This document shows positions 16,349 to 23,810 of a stretch of DNA of 38,314 bases, in pieces. The stretch spans positions 1-38,314 of the forward strand of contig JAKLKW010000077.1 of assembly GCA_023150455.1 (NCBI GenBank), read 5' to 3'. Each line of letters begins with the position of its first letter. Position 1 is the first letter of the stretch. The DNA comes from Alphaproteobacteria bacterium. GTDB taxonomy: Bacteria > Pseudomonadota > Alphaproteobacteria > JAEULC01. The position numbers were made by a program, and so were the translations under genes. Below the pieces are notes generated by a model. The model made no database searches. It was not told the origin of the DNA and saw only the letters and a list, made by a program, of their open reading frames with translations.

Positions 16349-16561
16349 TCAGTTCGCGTCGCCCGGCCGGCGGCGGTGGCCGCTGGCTCCCCTGCGGCGG
16401 TTGGCCTGCAGTATTGCAGCGATGGTGTCGCCCTGCACCGCCTGGTCGTGGCAGTCGGCGGCGATCAACAAATGAACATAGGCGAGGTCACCGCCGCTCG
16501 CTCGCTGCGCCTTGCTCCAATGGTTGACCGCGCGCGCATGCCAAGTTCTCGGTCTCGTCAT
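16349..16561 (-). CDS. Small paralogous phage-region protein C
   Basis: 70 residues from the ATG at 16561 (MTRPRTWHARAVNHWSKAQR, then DLAYVHLLIAADCHDQAVQG). It matches paralog B through most of the core, including LLIAADCH. An upstream in-frame ATG at 16621 (TFMVPK) resembles the sequence before paralog A (TFMFAK), so a 90-residue form is possible. The basic C-terminal tail (NRRRGASGHRRRPGDAN) differs between paralogs. The three genes probably arose by tandem duplication. Confidence 0.65.
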   Translation of the reverse strand: MTRPRTWHARAVNHWSKAQRASGGDLAYVHLLIAADCHDQAVQGDTIAAILQANRRRGASGHRRRPGDAN

Positions 16562-16716
16562 GGTCGGTTCCGCGGGCCCGTCAGTGTTCCATTCGTCAGC
16601 GGCAAGACGCTTAGGAACCATGAAGGTTTCGCTGCCCTGCAATGGCCACGGGCGCCGCGACGGTCGCAACATCGGGTTGAACGCGGAGCGGAGCCCCTTT
16701 ACCCGCCGGGAGGAAC

Positions 16717-16940
16717 ATGGAACCGGCGCGGGTGGCACCGGCACAGGCAGTACCGACGCCAGCGGCGCCAGCTCCGGCAGCACCAGTGGAACGGGCACAG
16801 CCGACACGAGCGGCACCGGAGCAACCGCCACGGGTGCGGCTGGAGCGGCCTCGACCGGTACCGGCAGTGCCGACAGCAGCGGCACCGCGACGAGCGGAAG
16901 CGACGCCGGCGATGGCTCCGGCGGATCCGCCGGTCGCTAG
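16717..16940 (+). repeat. Low-complexity GGCACCGGC-type tract, three plus-strand frames and a minus-strand frame open
   Basis: Imperfect short repeats of GGCACCGG/AGCGGC type run for about 220 bases. The plus-strand frame ending at TAG 16938-16940 would encode a Gly/Thr/Ser-rich tail (GTGAGGTGTGSTDASGASSG...) and has the highest third-position G/C. Another plus frame starts with ATG 16717 after GGGAGGAAC and is Pro/Ala-rich. The minus strand gives a Pro/Val-rich reading. I cannot decide which, if any, is translated. Confidence 0.4.
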
Positions 16941-16977
16941 AAGGCGTGCAGGCGCGGCCGGCGTTCCCGTCAGGTCG

Positions 16978-17760
16978 TCATCCCCGCATGCACGCGAGCA
17001 GCGCGTCGTGGATGAGCCCGTTGCTTGCGATCTTCTGCAGGTCGTCGTCGCGTGAATCCCGTCCGTCGAGTCGCGTGACGCGGCCGCCGGCGGCGCGCAC
17101 CAGCGGCATGGCGGCGGCGTGCGACACGATGTCGGCCTTCATGCCGACGAAGGCGGCAAGGCGGCCGCTGGCGACGAGCGACATCTCGAGCGCGCCGGAG
17201 ACGACGATGCGCACGCCGCGCACGACGCGCGCCAGGCGGTCGATGATCTGGACGGTCCCGGCCACCTCCGCCGGCGTGAAATGCGAGGTCAGCACGACGG
17301 AGATCACGGCATCGTCGAGACGATCGACCGCGGAAACGCGCGCCGGCGCGCCATTGACCGTCGCCAGGCGGCCCCTGACGTAGCGTGCCACCATCTCGGC
17401 GCGAGGCGCGTGCGTCAGCCCGACCAGGGTCTCGCCCTGTTCCTGGTAGGCGACGGTGGCCGAGAACCAGGGCAGGCCGCTGGCGTAGTTCACGGTGCCG
17501 TCGAGCGGGTCGATGATCCAGCGCGCGTCGCCCTTGCCGGCGGTCTCCCCCTGCTCTTCCGCCAGGATCGCCGCGTCGGGCGTGAGCCTGCGCAGGCCCT
17601 CGATGATGATGCGCTCGGATGCGAGGTCGGCGTCGGTCACGATGTCGAGGAAGTCCTTGCGCGTCGCGGCAAGCTTCCCGCCCTGCATCTCGACCAACCG
17701 CGCGGCGGCCTTCTGCAAGATGGTCTCGGCGCCGCGCAGCAGCCGATCGGCGTCTGTCAC
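16978..17760 (-). CDS. Inositol monophosphatase family phosphatase
   Basis: 260 residues from a GTG at 17760 with GGAGG 6 nt upstream. IMPase motifs: LAEEQGE with metal-ligand Glu68/Glu69, then WIIDPLDGTVNYASGLPWFS with Asp84 and Asp87. VSGALEMSLVASGRLAAFVG is the usual substrate-side motif. Members (SuhB, CysQ, HisN types) hydrolyse phosphate monoesters with Mg2+. The last motif, normally W-D-x-A-A-G, reads V-S-H-A-A-A here; counting back from AGG (224-226), the usual metal-binding Asp is replaced by Ser213. Activity or substrate may therefore differ. It is not linked to an obvious pathway by its neighbours. Confidence 0.88.
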   Translation of the reverse strand: MTDADRLLRGAETILQKAAARLVEMQGGKLAATRKDFLDIVTDADLASERIIIEGLRRLTPDAAILAEEQGETAGKGDARWIIDPLDGTVNYASGLPWFSATVAYQEQGETLVGLTHAPRAEMVARYVRGRLATVNGAPARVSAVDRLDDAVISVVLTSHFTPAEVAGTVQIIDRLARVVRGVRIVVSGALEMSLVASGRLAAFVGMKADIVSHAAAMPLVRAAGGRVTRLDGRDSRDDDLQKIASNGLIHDALLACMRG

Positions 17761-17932
17761 CTGGCACCTCCGTGAGCTGCACAATCCTGCACATCGACGT
17801 CATGCTTTCGTCCGTCATCTTATAGACGATCCGGACGGATGGCAGGTGCGTGACGCCCCGCGGGCTTCGTGCCGCGCGCGGCCGCGGTATATGCTCGGGC
17901 GGCGGACCGGGCGGACGCGCGGCGAGGGAGGC

Positions 17933-18487
17933 ATGGACTGGGACGACCTGCGGATCGCGCTGGCGGTGGCGCAGCATGGATCGTTGAGCGCGGCGGCCCG
18001 TGCCTTGCGCACGACGCAGCCGACCGTGAGCCGCCGCCTCGACCAGCTCGAGCGGCGCATCGGTGTCAGACTGTTCGAGCGAGGGCCGAACGGCCTGGCA
18101 CCGACGCCGCTTTGCACCGCGCTGGTCGAGGGCCTGCAGCGCATGGAGGAAGGCGCCCTCGCGGTCGAACGCCGGATCGCCGCGCGCGGCACCGGCCCGC
18201 AGGGCCCGATCGCGGTCACCAGCCTGGACTGGCTTGGCGACTACGTCGTCGCCCCGATCGTGGCGAGGTTCGGCCAGCGCCATCCGCCGGTCTCGATCGA
18301 GCTGGTCAACGACGGGCGGCTGTTCAACCTGTCACGCCGCGAAGCAGACATCGCGCTTCGCTTCGGCGCCTTCGTCGATTTCACCGTCGCGGAGCTGAAG
18401 GCAAGAGCAAGCGAACGGCGCTGCGCCGGTCGCCGGTCGTGTCATAGTATGCCTTGCGTTCGGCCAGCGGTTCCATGTCGAGGATGA
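17933..18487 (+). pseudogene. LysR-type transcriptional regulator, C-terminally truncated
   Basis: ATG at 17933 lies in a GAGGGAGG context. Residues 1-65 form a LysR winged HTH (MDWDDLRIALAVAQHGSLSA, then ARALRTTQPTVSRRLDQLER). The effector domain starts normally (GPIAVTSLDWLGDYVVAPIV, then VSIELVNDGRLFNLSRREAD) and stops matching after FVDFTVAELK, near residue 150. The remaining codons are Cys/Arg-rich and out of character. LysR proteins are about 300 residues, so half the effector domain is gone. The stump could still bind DNA but would lack inducer response. Confidence 0.75.
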
Positions 18488-18493
18488 TGCGCC

Positions 18494-18925
18494 ATGTGCA
18501 GTCTGGGTCGCCGCCGCTTCCTGCGGCTGTCATGCGCGGCAGCCGCATGTCATGTCGCCTTCCCCGGTCTCGCGGCGGAGCGCGACGCGCGGCAGAGCAC
18601 GTTCGTGGCCGAGGCGCAACGCATGCGGGAATTGGCCATTGCCGCCGGTGATCAGCCCTACGGCGCGATCGTCGTCCGGGACGGGGCGATCATCGGCTAC
18701 GGCCTCAGCCGGGTCGTCGTCGACCGCGACCCCGGCGCGCACGCCGAGCGGGTGGCGCTGCGCGATGCCCGGCGCCGTAGCGGCGCCGCGAACCTGGCGG
18801 GGGCGATCCTGTATTCGACGTCCAGACCATGCCCGGCCTGCGAGGACGCGGCCGCGCAAGCCGGGATCCATCGCATGTTCTTCGGTCCATCCGCGACGGA
18901 TGCGGGCAGCCCGCGGCGCTTCTAG
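18494..18925 (+). CDS. Tat-exported cytidine/deoxycytidylate deaminase-like protein
   Basis: 143 residues. The N-terminus GRRRFLRLSCAAAACHVAFP ending GLAA is a twin-arginine signal peptide (RRRFLR). The mature part is a zinc-dependent deaminase of the CDA/TadA fold: PYGAIVVRDGAIIGYG, then the catalytic HAE (His83, Glu85) in AHAERVALRD, and the zinc ligands Cys113 and Cys116 in RPCPACEDAA. It would act in the periplasm on a free base or nucleoside (guanine, cytosine or similar), since nucleic acids and nucleotides are less likely there. It is shorter than TadA at the C-terminus but complete in the core. ATG has GAGG 10 nt upstream. Confidence 0.82.
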   Translation: MCSLGRRRFLRLSCAAAACHVAFPGLAAERDARQSTFVAEAQRMRELAIAAGDQPYGAIVVRDGAIIGYGLSRVVVDRDPGAHAERVALRDARRRSGAANLAGAILYSTSRPCPACEDAAAQAGIHRMFFGPSATDAGSPRRF

Positions 18926-19091
18926 CGCGCGGGCGGTCCTGCGATTCACGAGGCACGTCCGACCAACCGCCTGCAGCCGCGTCGGAGCCCATGCGCACCC
19001 GTATAGCCCGCATACGCCGCCGCCCGATGGCCAACGGACCGCGGCCGATCTACATCGGCGGGGCATCAAGCCCGGCGACAAGGAGATCGGC

Positions 19092-19484
19092 ATGACCCGG
19101 CCCATCCATATCCTCGGCCTGTCCGGCAGTCTGCGCCGGAACTCGTTCAACACGGCGCTGCTGCGCGCTGCCGGCGGGCTGCTCCCGGATGGCGCCAGCC
19201 TCGAGCTCCACTCGCTCGGCGCCATCCCGATCTACGACGGCGACGTCGATGACCGGGGCATGCCCGAGCCGGTTTTCGCGCCGAAATGCCGCATCGCCGC
19301 GGCCGACGCGCTGCTGCTGGCCGTGCCGGGGTGCAACCATTCCAACGCAGAGGGCCGCTTCGATGCAGAGCTGCGCCTGACCGACGAGCGTACGCGCGCG
19401 GCGGTCGGCCGCCTGCTGCGGGCGCTCGTGTCGTGGGCGCAGTGCCCGAAGCAGGGCGGGCGCGCATTGCAAGAGGTTGCGTGA
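19092..19484 (+). pseudogene. NADPH-dependent FMN reductase with in-frame internal deletion
   Basis: 130 codons with AGGAG 6-7 nt before the ATG. The N-terminus is a flavodoxin-like FMN reductase: HILGLSGSLRRNSFNTALLR, then CRIAAADALLLAVPGCNHSN. In intact members the motif after PEYN is S-x-P-G-x-L-K-N-A-I-D-W, followed by about 70 more residues. Here the sequence jumps straight to the C-terminal part, GRFDAELRLTDERTRAAVGR. About 60-80 residues, including the flavin-binding loop, are missing, but the frame is kept. A product might be made but should not bind FMN. Its stop overlaps the start of the MFS gene (GTGA). Confidence 0.72.
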
Positions 19485-20671
19485 GCACGCGACCCACACC
19501 GTGGTTCGCGGTCGCCGTGGTCGTGGCCGCCGGCATCGTCGCGGCGCTGCAGGTGGGCAAGGCGGCGATCGCGCTGCCGCTGTTGCGCGCCGAGCTCGGG
19601 CTCGACCTGCAGCAAGCGGGCTGGGTCATGTCGATCTTCGCCGTGCTCGGCATGATTGCCGGCATCCCGGCCGGATCGGCGGTGACGCGGTTCGGCGACC
19701 GACAGGGCCTCGTGGCGGGGCTGCTGGCAATCGCCATGGGCAGCACGGCCGGGGCGCTGGCCACGGGCTTCGCGGTCCTGCTCGCGGCGCGGCTGTTCGA
19801 AGGCCTGGGCTACCTCCTGGTCGTCGTCGCCGCCCCGGCCGTTCTCCAGCGCGTCGCCGCATCAAGCGATCGTGACCGGGTCTTCGCGATCTGGAGCACG
19901 TTCATGCCGGCGGGCATGGCGATGGCGCTGGTCACCGGCGCAATGCTCGACGGCTGGCGCGGCTTCTGGTTCGCCAATTCCGCCTTCGCGCTCGCAGCCG
20001 CGCTGCTGGTCGCGCGCGCCGTGGCGCCGCGGGAGCGCGACGCGGCCGCCGCTTCCCTGCGCGCCGTCGCGGCCGATGCCGGACGCACGATCGCCGCCGG
20101 CGGGCCGCTGCTGCTGGCCGTGGCCTTTTCCACCTATGCGCTGCAGTGGTTCGCGGTGTTCAGCTTCCTGCCCATTCTGCTGATCGAGCGCATGGGCGTC
20201 ACCGTCCAGGTCGCAGGCATCCTGACCGCCATCCCGGTCGCCGCGAACATGATCGGCAATCTCGGTGCCGGCACGCTGCTCGGGCGCGGCATGCCGCGCT
20301 GGTCGCTCATCGCCGGCGCGGCCGTCGTCATGGGCCTGAGCGGCTTCGGCATCTTCGCCGCCGCCGCGCCCGCTCCGGTCGTGTTCCTGCTGTGCATCCT
20401 GTTCTCGGGCGCGGGCGGACTGCTGCCGGGCACGGTGTTCGCCAGCATCCCCCTGCTGGCGCCGAGGCCGCAGCTCGTACCGGTGGCCGTGGGCCTGGTG
20501 ATCCACGGCAACAACCTGGGCCAGCTCGTCGGCCCGGTCGCGATCGGTGCCATCGTCGATGCCGCCGGTTGGGCCGCGGCGTCGGTCCCCGTCGCGCTGG
20601 CTGCGGCGATTTGCGCTATGGCGGCCGTCGCGCTCGCCCAGGTGTTCCGGGAACGTGCCCGCGCCGGCTGA
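19481..20671 (+). CDS. MFS transporter, CynX/NimT-like
   Basis: 396 residues starting at GTG 19481 with AGAGG close upstream and a 4-nt overlap with the preceding gene. Twelve hydrophobic segments are visible. The loop between helices 2 and 3 (AGSAVTRFGDRQGLVAGLLA) is the MFS G-x-x-x-D-R/K-x-G signature, and the two halves are separated by the loop ARAVAPRERDAAAASL. The style (short loops, Gly/Ala-rich helices, FSTYALQWFAVFSFLPILLI) resembles the CynX/NimT group that moves small anions or drugs; the substrate is unknown. It appears intact, unlike the MFS relic at 11088. Confidence 0.88.
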   Translation: MSTRPTPWFAVAVVVAAGIVAALQVGKAAIALPLLRAELGLDLQQAGWVMSIFAVLGMIAGIPAGSAVTRFGDRQGLVAGLLAIAMGSTAGALATGFAVLLAARLFEGLGYLLVVVAAPAVLQRVAASSDRDRVFAIWSTFMPAGMAMALVTGAMLDGWRGFWFANSAFALAAALLVARAVAPRERDAAAASLRAVAADAGRTIAAGGPLLLAVAFSTYALQWFAVFSFLPILLIERMGVTVQVAGILTAIPVAANMIGNLGAGTLLGRGMPRWSLIAGAAVVMGLSGFGIFAAAAPAPVVFLLCILFSGAGGLLPGTVFASIPLLAPRPQLVPVAVGLVIHGNNLGQLVGPVAIGAIVDAAGWAAASVPVALAAAICAMAAVALAQVFRERARAG

Positions 20672-20740
20672 AGCGCGATGGCGGCGCGGCCCGCCGCCTT
20701 GTATCGTGCATGCTTGCGACACAGCCGCAGAGCCCGACCG

Positions 20741-21292
20741 ATGCAGACGCCCGCACGGGCCATTCACACCTATCTGCTGGCGAAGGACGGCAACCGGCCG
20801 CACCTGCTGAGGGGCGCCTTCGCCGCCTCGGCCGTGCTCGAGATCGTCGTGAACGATCCGGCGATCGCCTTTCCGCCCCTCACCGAAGGCATCGACGCCA
20901 TCGCCGATGTCGTGTCGCGCCAGTTCGGCCGCACGTACGAGAATGTCTACACCTTCTGCCTGGCCGATCCGCCGGGCGACGGCGACCTTGCCTTTACCTG
21001 CCGCTGGCTGGTTGGCATGTCGGAGAAGCAGGGCGGCGCCGTGCGCGTCGGCTGCGGCCGCTACGACTGGTCGTTCCAGCCGCACAGCTTCCTGGTCGAG
21101 CGCCTTTGCATCACCATCGACCGGATGCACGCACTGTCCGCGCGCGACCTCGACGCCGCGATTGCATGGCTGTCCGCCCTGCCCTACCCGTGGTGCCCGG
21201 CGCGCCGGGCCGCCGCTGCGGCGCCGCCTGTGGTTCCCGCGACGGTCATCGGCTACATCGCTGACCCGCACGCCGCCGCGGCCGGCGCATAG
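20741..21292 (+). CDS. NTF2/SnoaL-like protein
   Basis: 183 residues. The N-terminal 130 show the NTF2-like cone fold pattern: IHTYLLAKDGNRPHLLRGAF, then LEIVVNDPAIAFPPLTEGID, VVSRQFGRTYENVYTFCLAD, and FTCRWLVGMSEKQGGAVRVG, ending in CGRYDWSF. Such proteins are small hydrolases, isomerases or ligand-binding proteins. The C-terminus is Pro/Ala-rich. The gene ends 3 bases before ycjX, so the three genes ntf2-ycjX-ycjF look like one operon. Start ATG at 20741 has only a weak ribosome binding site. Confidence 0.78.
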   Translation: MQTPARAIHTYLLAKDGNRPHLLRGAFAASAVLEIVVNDPAIAFPPLTEGIDAIADVVSRQFGRTYENVYTFCLADPPGDGDLAFTCRWLVGMSEKQGGAVRVGCGRYDWSFQPHSFLVERLCITIDRMHALSARDLDAAIAWLSALPYPWCPARRAAAAAPPVVPATVIGYIADPHAAAAGA

Positions 21293-21295
21293 CGC

Positions 21296-22738
21296 ATGTC
21301 GCTGCTCGACCGCACCGGCGCCGGCCTGTCGGATTTTCTGTCCGGCGTTCCCGATCTTGCCGAGCTCCTCAAGGGCTCGACCGTCAATCTCGCCGTCACC
21401 GGGTTGAGCCGCTCCGGCAAGACGGTCTTCATCACCAGCCTGGTGCACAACCTGCTGAGCGCGCTGCATCAGCCGCACCGCATGCCGCTGCTGAAGGTCG
21501 TCGGAGAGGCCAGGCTGGTCGCCGCCCGGCTGGCCGGCGGCAAGCCCGGCCGGCTGCCGCGCTTTCCCTACGAGCGGAACATCGAGCGCATGGCGGCCAG
21601 CCCTGCCGACTGGCCCGACCGAACCGCCGACATCAGCGAAATCGAGATCGACATCCGCTTCCATCCGTCCGGCGCCCTCGGTTTCCTGCTCGGCCGGGTC
21701 GGCAGAGGGGCCGCGACGCTGAAGCTCCGGATCGTCGACTATCCCGGGGAATGGCTGCTCGATCTACCCCTGCTGACGCAAAGCTACGCCGAATGGTCGC
21801 GGGCCACGTTGCAGCTCTGCCGCAGGGGAACGCGCGGCGAGACCGCCCGCGAGTTCCTCGCCTTCCTGTCCAATCGCCGCCATGACGCCGCAGCGAGCGA
21901 AGACGACGCCCGGCGGGCGCATGACCTCTACCGAGCGCATTTGCTTGCCGCACGCGACCGGCACGGCCTCAGCTTCCTGCAGCCCGGCCGCTTCCTGAAT
22001 CCCGGGTCGCTCGGCGAAAGCACCCGCATGTGGTTCGCGCCGCTCGACTTCTCCGACGACGCGCAGCACGGCGCCCGCAGCACGCTGGGGGAGCTGATGG
22101 AGCAGCGGTTCGAGCTCTACAAGGCCGAAGTCGTCACGCCGTTCTACAAGCAGTATTTCCGCGACTATGCGCGACAAGTGGTGCTGGTCGACGTGCTCGG
22201 GGCGCTCCTGGCCGGCCGCGAGGTGTTCGAGGACACGCGGCGCGCCATCGATGCGATCCTCGAGAGCTTCCGCTATGGCCGACGCAGCATCATCGGGCGG
22301 CTGCTGGGGAGCGCCCCCATCGAGAAGGTCCTGTTCGCGGCCACCAAGGCCGATCACGTCCCCGAGGTCCAGCGCGAGCATCTGGCGGCCCTGCTGCGCA
22401 GCATGGTCGCCCTCTCGTCGCTCGACGTCACCGGCAGCGACGCCAGGATCGACGTCACCGCCCTGGCCTCCGTCGTCTCGACCGAGGAAGACACGCAGGA
22501 GATCGACGGTCACCGGGTCCAGGTCGTCGTCGGCAGGCCGGTCGGCAGCGACACCAGGGCGAAGTTCTTCGTCGGCAATGTGCCGGCCAGGCCGCCGCGG
22601 CCCGAGGCCTGGGGCAGGCCGTTCCTCAACATCCCGGTGTTCGAGCCGCCGGTGATCGACGCGTCGCCGATCGACGGCATCGCGCACATGAACCTCGATC
22701 TCGCGCTCGACTACCTCCTCGGGGACCGACTGCAATGA
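21296..22738 (+). CDS. ycjX: YcjX-family (DUF463) P-loop protein
   Basis: 480 residues. Walker A GLSRSGKTVFITSLVHNLL near residue 37 identifies the YcjX family of dynamin/Ras-like GTPases. Other typical segments are LRIVDYPGEWLLDLPLL, FLNPGSLGESTRMWFAPLD, the guanine-contact-like FAATKADHVPE, and the C-terminal PFLNIPVFEPP. In enterobacteria it belongs to the phage-shock (psp) associated genes and is linked to envelope stress; the exact reaction is not settled. It overlaps ycjF by 4 nt (ATGA). Confidence 0.94.
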   Translation: MSLLDRTGAGLSDFLSGVPDLAELLKGSTVNLAVTGLSRSGKTVFITSLVHNLLSALHQPHRMPLLKVVGEARLVAARLAGGKPGRLPRFPYERNIERMAASPADWPDRTADISEIEIDIRFHPSGALGFLLGRVGRGAATLKLRIVDYPGEWLLDLPLLTQSYAEWSRATLQLCRRGTRGETAREFLAFLSNRRHDAAASEDDARRAHDLYRAHLLAARDRHGLSFLQPGRFLNPGSLGESTRMWFAPLDFSDDAQHGARSTLGELMEQRFELYKAEVVTPFYKQYFRDYARQVVLVDVLGALLAGREVFEDTRRAIDAILESFRYGRRSIIGRLLGSAPIEKVLFAATKADHVPEVQREHLAALLRSMVALSSLDVTGSDARIDVTALASVVSTEEDTQEIDGHRVQVVVGRPVGSDTRAKFFVGNVPARPPRPEAWGRPFLNIPVFEPPVIDASPIDGIAHMNLDLALDYLLGDRLQ

Positions 22739-23802
22739 GCGACCAGGACGACGCCGGCGGCGCCGATGACGCACCGAGACCGCGGGTCATCGTCGCGGAG
22801 GCGCCGGACCGTCAGCGCACCCGCACCTCCGAGCCCTTGGTCCCGCAGGTCATCGCGACGTCCGAGACCGGTCGCATGGCCCCGGCGCCGATGTCGCATG
22901 CGGCGCCGGCAGAGGCCGGGCCGGCGCGACGGAAGCGCCGCGGCCTGGCGAAAAAGCTCGGATTGGCCGGCCTGGCCGCAGCGTTCTGCGGCTGGCTCGG
23001 CGTCGATCTCTACCTCTGGATCGCCTCCGCGTTCGAGTTCAGCCCCGGGCTCGGCTGGGCGGCATCCGCGGCGGTCGTGGCCGGCAGTGCCGCCGCAGCC
23101 GGGCTGATCGCGCACGAGCTGAGGAGCTATCTATCCCTCAGGAGCGTCACAGAGAACCAGCAGCGCATCGCCTCGCGTACCGGCGACATGCGGCCCGCCG
23201 ACATGCAGGAGGCAATTCGCCGCGCGATCGCGGCGATCCCGGCGGATCGCGAGACCACGGCCGCGATCGAGGCGTTCCAGCGCAAGATCCGGACGCATCA
23301 TTCGCCGGCGCAGCAGGTCGAGCTGTTCTCGCAGACGGTCATGACCCCGCTCGACCATCGGGCCGAGTCGATCGTGCGCCGGGCCAGCGCGCGCGCCTTC
23401 GGCATCAGCGCCATCAGCCCGACTGCGATCACGGACGCCCTGTTCTTCCTCGCATGCAGCGTGCGCATGGTGCGCGAGATCGCCGCTTGCTACGGCCACC
23501 GGCCCACGGCGCTCGCGACCGCACACCTGCTGCGACGGCTGGTGGTCGAAGCCGGGAAGCTGGGCGCGGTGGATCTGGCCGCGACGACGCTGAGCCAGCA
23601 CATCGGCGGCGCCGTCGCCGAGCGCCTGGCCACCGGCGCCGCCGAGTCCCTCTATGCCGCGCAGCGCATGGCGCGGCTCGGCCTCGTGACGATGGGGCTC
23701 TGCCGTCCGATCCCGTTCCGCCCGAACGAGATTCCGGGGATCCTCTCGTCGCTGATCGGCAACCTGTTCGCGCGGACGTCGGACGAGCGCCGGGACGGTT
23801 GA
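22735..23802 (+). CDS. ycjF: YcjF/TIGR01620-family membrane protein
   Basis: 355 residues. After a 75-residue Pro/Ala/Arg-rich cytoplasmic head come two membrane segments (GLAKKLGLAGLAAAFCGWLG, then WAASAAVVAGSAAAAGLIAH), and then a helical domain (residues 140-350) with SPTAITDALFFLACSVRMVR, YGHRPTALATAHLLRRLVVE, and near the end GLCRPIPFRPNEIPGILSSL. This is the DUF697-type YcjF architecture and is always found next to YcjX. The two probably act together at the inner membrane. The gene ends 8 bases before the convergent GMC gene. Confidence 0.92.
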   Translation: MSDQDDAGGADDAPRPRVIVAEAPDRQRTRTSEPLVPQVIATSETGRMAPAPMSHAAPAEAGPARRKRRGLAKKLGLAGLAAAFCGWLGVDLYLWIASAFEFSPGLGWAASAAVVAGSAAAAGLIAHELRSYLSLRSVTENQQRIASRTGDMRPADMQEAIRRAIAAIPADRETTAAIEAFQRKIRTHHSPAQQVELFSQTVMTPLDHRAESIVRRASARAFGISAISPTAITDALFFLACSVRMVREIAACYGHRPTALATAHLLRRLVVEAGKLGAVDLAATTLSQHIGGAVAERLATGAAESLYAAQRMARLGLVTMGLCRPIPFRPNEIPGILSSLIGNLFARTSDERRDG

Positions 23803-23810
23803 GCCGCGCG

